64,000 nucleotides of DNA from JAOUEA01 sp963821925 (GTDB taxonomy: Bacteria; Actinomycetota; UBA4738; HRBIN12): positions 868,001-932,000 of the forward strand of contig CAWGFO010000001.1 in the NCBI GenBank assembly GCA_963821925.1. The letters are read 5' to 3'. The notes under the pieces were generated by a model. It saw only the letters and a program-made list of their open reading frames with translations, was not told where the DNA came from and did not search any database. Positions 62,619-64,000 of the stretch are shown here, one piece after another. The translations under genes were made by a program, and so were the position numbers. Each line of letters starts with the position of its first letter. Position 1 is the first letter of the stretch.

Positions 62619-62749
62619 TCAGCGGCAGCGTGGCGCTACGCTCGCAGCGCCCAACAGGAGGAGGGTCACGACCAGGGGGTTTCCGCCGGCCGATCCGATC
62701 GCCTCAGCTGGCCCGGCGGAGCGGATCGTCCGGCTCGACCGCGTCCATG
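62619..62749 (-). CDS. Possible small membrane protein (needs one frame change)
   Basis: An ATG at 62749 has AGGAGG six bases before it and reads MDAVEPDDPLRRAS to a TGA at 62705. One base shift near 62710 would continue as AEAIGSAGGNPLVVTLLLLG to a stop at 62619, giving a 43-residue protein with one membrane helix. It would explain part of the 275-base gap between add and the PAP2 gene, where I see nothing else. Weak evidence. Confidence 0.25.
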
Positions 62750-62763
62750 CCTCCTGAGATGTC

Positions 62764-63645
62764 CTACCGCGGGAGGCGATCCAGCTCGGCGCGAGGACTC
62801 GGCGCCCCAGCGCCGGCGGGATCCGTGACGATCGGCTCCCCGAACCGAAGGAACCGTCCGCCGACCGCGATCGCGCACACGGCGAACCATGCCCATCCCA
62901 TCGCAAGCCCGGCCACGACGTCCGTGCTCCAGTGGACGCCGAGCAGCATCCGTGACATCCCGACCGCCACGGCGATCGCGGCAGCCGAGCCGGCGAGCGC
63001 CGCACGCACGCGGGTTGACCTGCCGCGTGACAGCAGCAGCGCGAACCCAGCGAACACCGCGGCCGCTGCCGCCGAGTGTCCGCTCGGGAAGGACGATCCC
63101 GAGAACGGGGCGAGCGGGTCGATCGCGGGCCGAGCCCGAGCGACCGCGAGCTTCACGAGGTTCACCGTGAGGATCTCCCCCGCCACCACGAGCGCTAGGA
63201 AGAGCCAGAGCGACCGGCTCGGTCGCCGCCGGTGCTCGAGCGCACCGATCACGACGGCCAAGACGACCACGACGGGCGTCGAGCCCAGCTGCGTGGTCGC
63301 TCGCAGCAGCGCGGTCGAGACGCCGGTGGCATGGGCGTGGGCCCACGTGGCCACCGCAGCGTCGACGTCGAGGACGTCCGCGTTCGCGCGGATCAAGTAG
63401 GCGAGCAGGCCGACGACCACGCCACCCGCGATCACGAGCGTGCAGGCGACGCTCAGGGCCAGGCCGGTCGCGCTCGTTGCGTCCAGCCGAGCGCGCACGA
63501 ACCGCGTTACGCGATGTTGCGCGGCCTCTTCCTCCACCGCCCGGCTCACGGACGCAGCGGGGTCCGCCGACGGCCACCGACCGACCGAGACGGCCGTCGC
63601 GAGGCCCGCGATCACGCTCGTCGTCAGTGTCACGATGATGACCAC
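62764..63645 (-). CDS. PAP2-superfamily phosphatase
   Basis: Membrane phosphatase of 293 residues, probably acting on a lipid phosphate or undecaprenyl pyrophosphate. Signature motifs are KLAVARARP, FPSGHSAAAAA and SRMLLGVHWSTDVVAG, spread over about six helices. I chose the GTG at 63645, eight bases after GGAGGAG; the frame upstream has no support. A SigB-like motif with a 15-base spacer lies at 63696-63720. Confidence 0.88.
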   Translation of the reverse strand: MVIIVTLTTSVIAGLATAVSVGRWPSADPAASVSRAVEEEAAQHRVTRFVRARLDATSATGLALSVACTLVIAGGVVVGLLAYLIRANADVLDVDAAVATWAHAHATGVSTALLRATTQLGSTPVVVVLAVVIGALEHRRRPSRSLWLFLALVVAGEILTVNLVKLAVARARPAIDPLAPFSGSSFPSGHSAAAAAVFAGFALLLSRGRSTRVRAALAGSAAAIAVAVGMSRMLLGVHWSTDVVAGLAMGWAWFAVCAIAVGGRFLRFGEPIVTDPAGAGAPSPRAELDRLPR

Positions 63646-63695
63646 GCGCCGTGCTCCTCCCCCGCTGGCCGTCGGTCGGCGGCCGAGCCCGATGT

Positions 63696-63720
63696 GTACC
63701 CACCTCCATCGGGGAGAAAC
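63696..63720 (-). promoter_or_regulatory. SigB/SigF-like promoter motif (PAP2 gene)
   Basis: Minus strand: GTTT (63720-63717), 15-base spacer, GGGTAC (63701-63696). Confidence 0.6.
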
Positions 63721-63781
63721 GCCCGCACGTGCGAGACACGAGCGCGACCACCAGCCGGAGTTCGGCATGACCGATCCGCGC

Positions 63782-63807
63782 GTTTCATCCGCATCAAGGC
63801 TGGGAAG
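63782..63807 (+). promoter_or_regulatory. SigB/SigF-like promoter motif (63869 gene)
   Basis: GTTT at 63782-63785, 16-base spacer, GGGAAG at 63802-63807. Confidence 0.55.
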
Positions 63808-63868
63808 AGCCCCGAAGACATCGTCGCGGCCGGTTGCGTCGCGACACTCAAGGGAAAGGGGCAACACC

Positions 63869-64000
63869 ATGCTGGAGTCCATCACCGCGGTCCTGGCCGC
63901 GAACAACGGGAACGGCGCGCTCGGCACGATCCTTTGGATCATCGCCGCCGTCCTCGTGATCGCCGGGATCGTCTCGATCGTCCGTGGCGCGATCCTCTGG
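63869..64000 (+). CDS. Small hydrophobic protein, cut by the window edge
   Basis: Frame open to the end of the window (44 codons): MLESITAVLAANNGNGALGT followed by a membrane helix (ILWIIAAVLVIAGIVSIVRG). ATG behind AAGGGAAAGGGG and a SigB-like motif, so it looks like another small stress membrane protein. Family cannot be named from the fragment. Confidence 0.6.
   Translation, partial: MLESITAVLAANNGNGALGTILWIIAAVLVIAGIVSIVRGAILW

Noticed and set aside
1..64000. Insertion sequences, prophage, CRISPR arrays, rRNA or tRNA genes.
   Set aside because: No transposase, integrase, terminal inverted repeats, regularly spaced repeats, or tRNA-like ends were seen on either strand.

Overview
The window is one continuous stretch of GC-rich DNA with no rRNA, tRNA, CRISPR array, transposase or prophage that I can recognise. 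It most resembles a chromosome piece from an uncultured or poorly studied actinobacterium (Actinomycetota). The reasons are the strong G/C third-position bias, a DUF1918 protein, an ECF42-type sigma factor with its DGPF partner, a large NAD-glutamate dehydrogenase, several STAS/HATPase anti-sigma pairs, and many genes whose start codon lies 6-10 bases after a TANNNT -10 box with no ribosome-binding site (leaderless transcripts). I cannot place it below phylum.

Layout. 0.1-5.8 kb: an APC permease, two unknown proteins, an ECF42 sigma factor/DGPF operon on the minus strand, and a dihydrofolate-reductase-fold protein. 5.8-13.8 kb: a branched-chain amino-acid operon (leader peptide and attenuator, an unknown 105-aa protein, ilvB, ilvN, ilvC, leuA, leuB, cimA), with most genes overlapping by 4 bp. 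13.8-18.8 kb: a GNAT acetyltransferase, a PBP4-type carboxypeptidase and a membrane GAF-PAS-GGDEF-EAL protein. 19-25.6 kb: SDR, alpha-oxoamine synthase-like enzyme, lipoprotein, Ntn-hydrolase (peptidase C45), class III aminotransferase and serC. 25.6-40.7 kb: mostly single genes, including a DDAH-like enzyme, OsmC, secreted proteins, the 1605-aa glutamate dehydrogenase, a serine hydrolase, an MBL hydrolase and a tandem-Usp/Rieske fusion.

40.7-64 kb is the most coherent part and looks like a general stress-response neighbourhood. It holds a SigB/SigF-type sigma factor, four STAS proteins, four HATPase (RsbW-like) proteins and a 1437-aa PAS/GAF/PP2C phosphatase. Around them lie typical stress genes: GlsB/YeaQ, hemerythrin, CsbD, CBS, ChaB, truncated hemoglobin, CDGSH, haem-oxygenase-fold iron enzyme, Nramp-PRC, topoisomerase IB and PAP2. 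I found the same promoter-like motif, GTTT-N15/16-GGG(T/A)A, thirteen times here (one copy reads GTGT), each oriented towards one of these genes and often in back-to-back pairs. I infer that the local sigma factor reads these promoters.

Sequence quality is uneven. From 0.1 to about 18 kb, and again in serC (24.5-25.6 kb), almost every gene needs one or more frame changes, while 18.9-24.4 kb and 25.6-62.5 kb are nearly free of them. I treat the broken genes as real genes with indel errors, because both halves of each keep family motifs; coordinates of broken genes are the outer limits of the recognisable reading frames.
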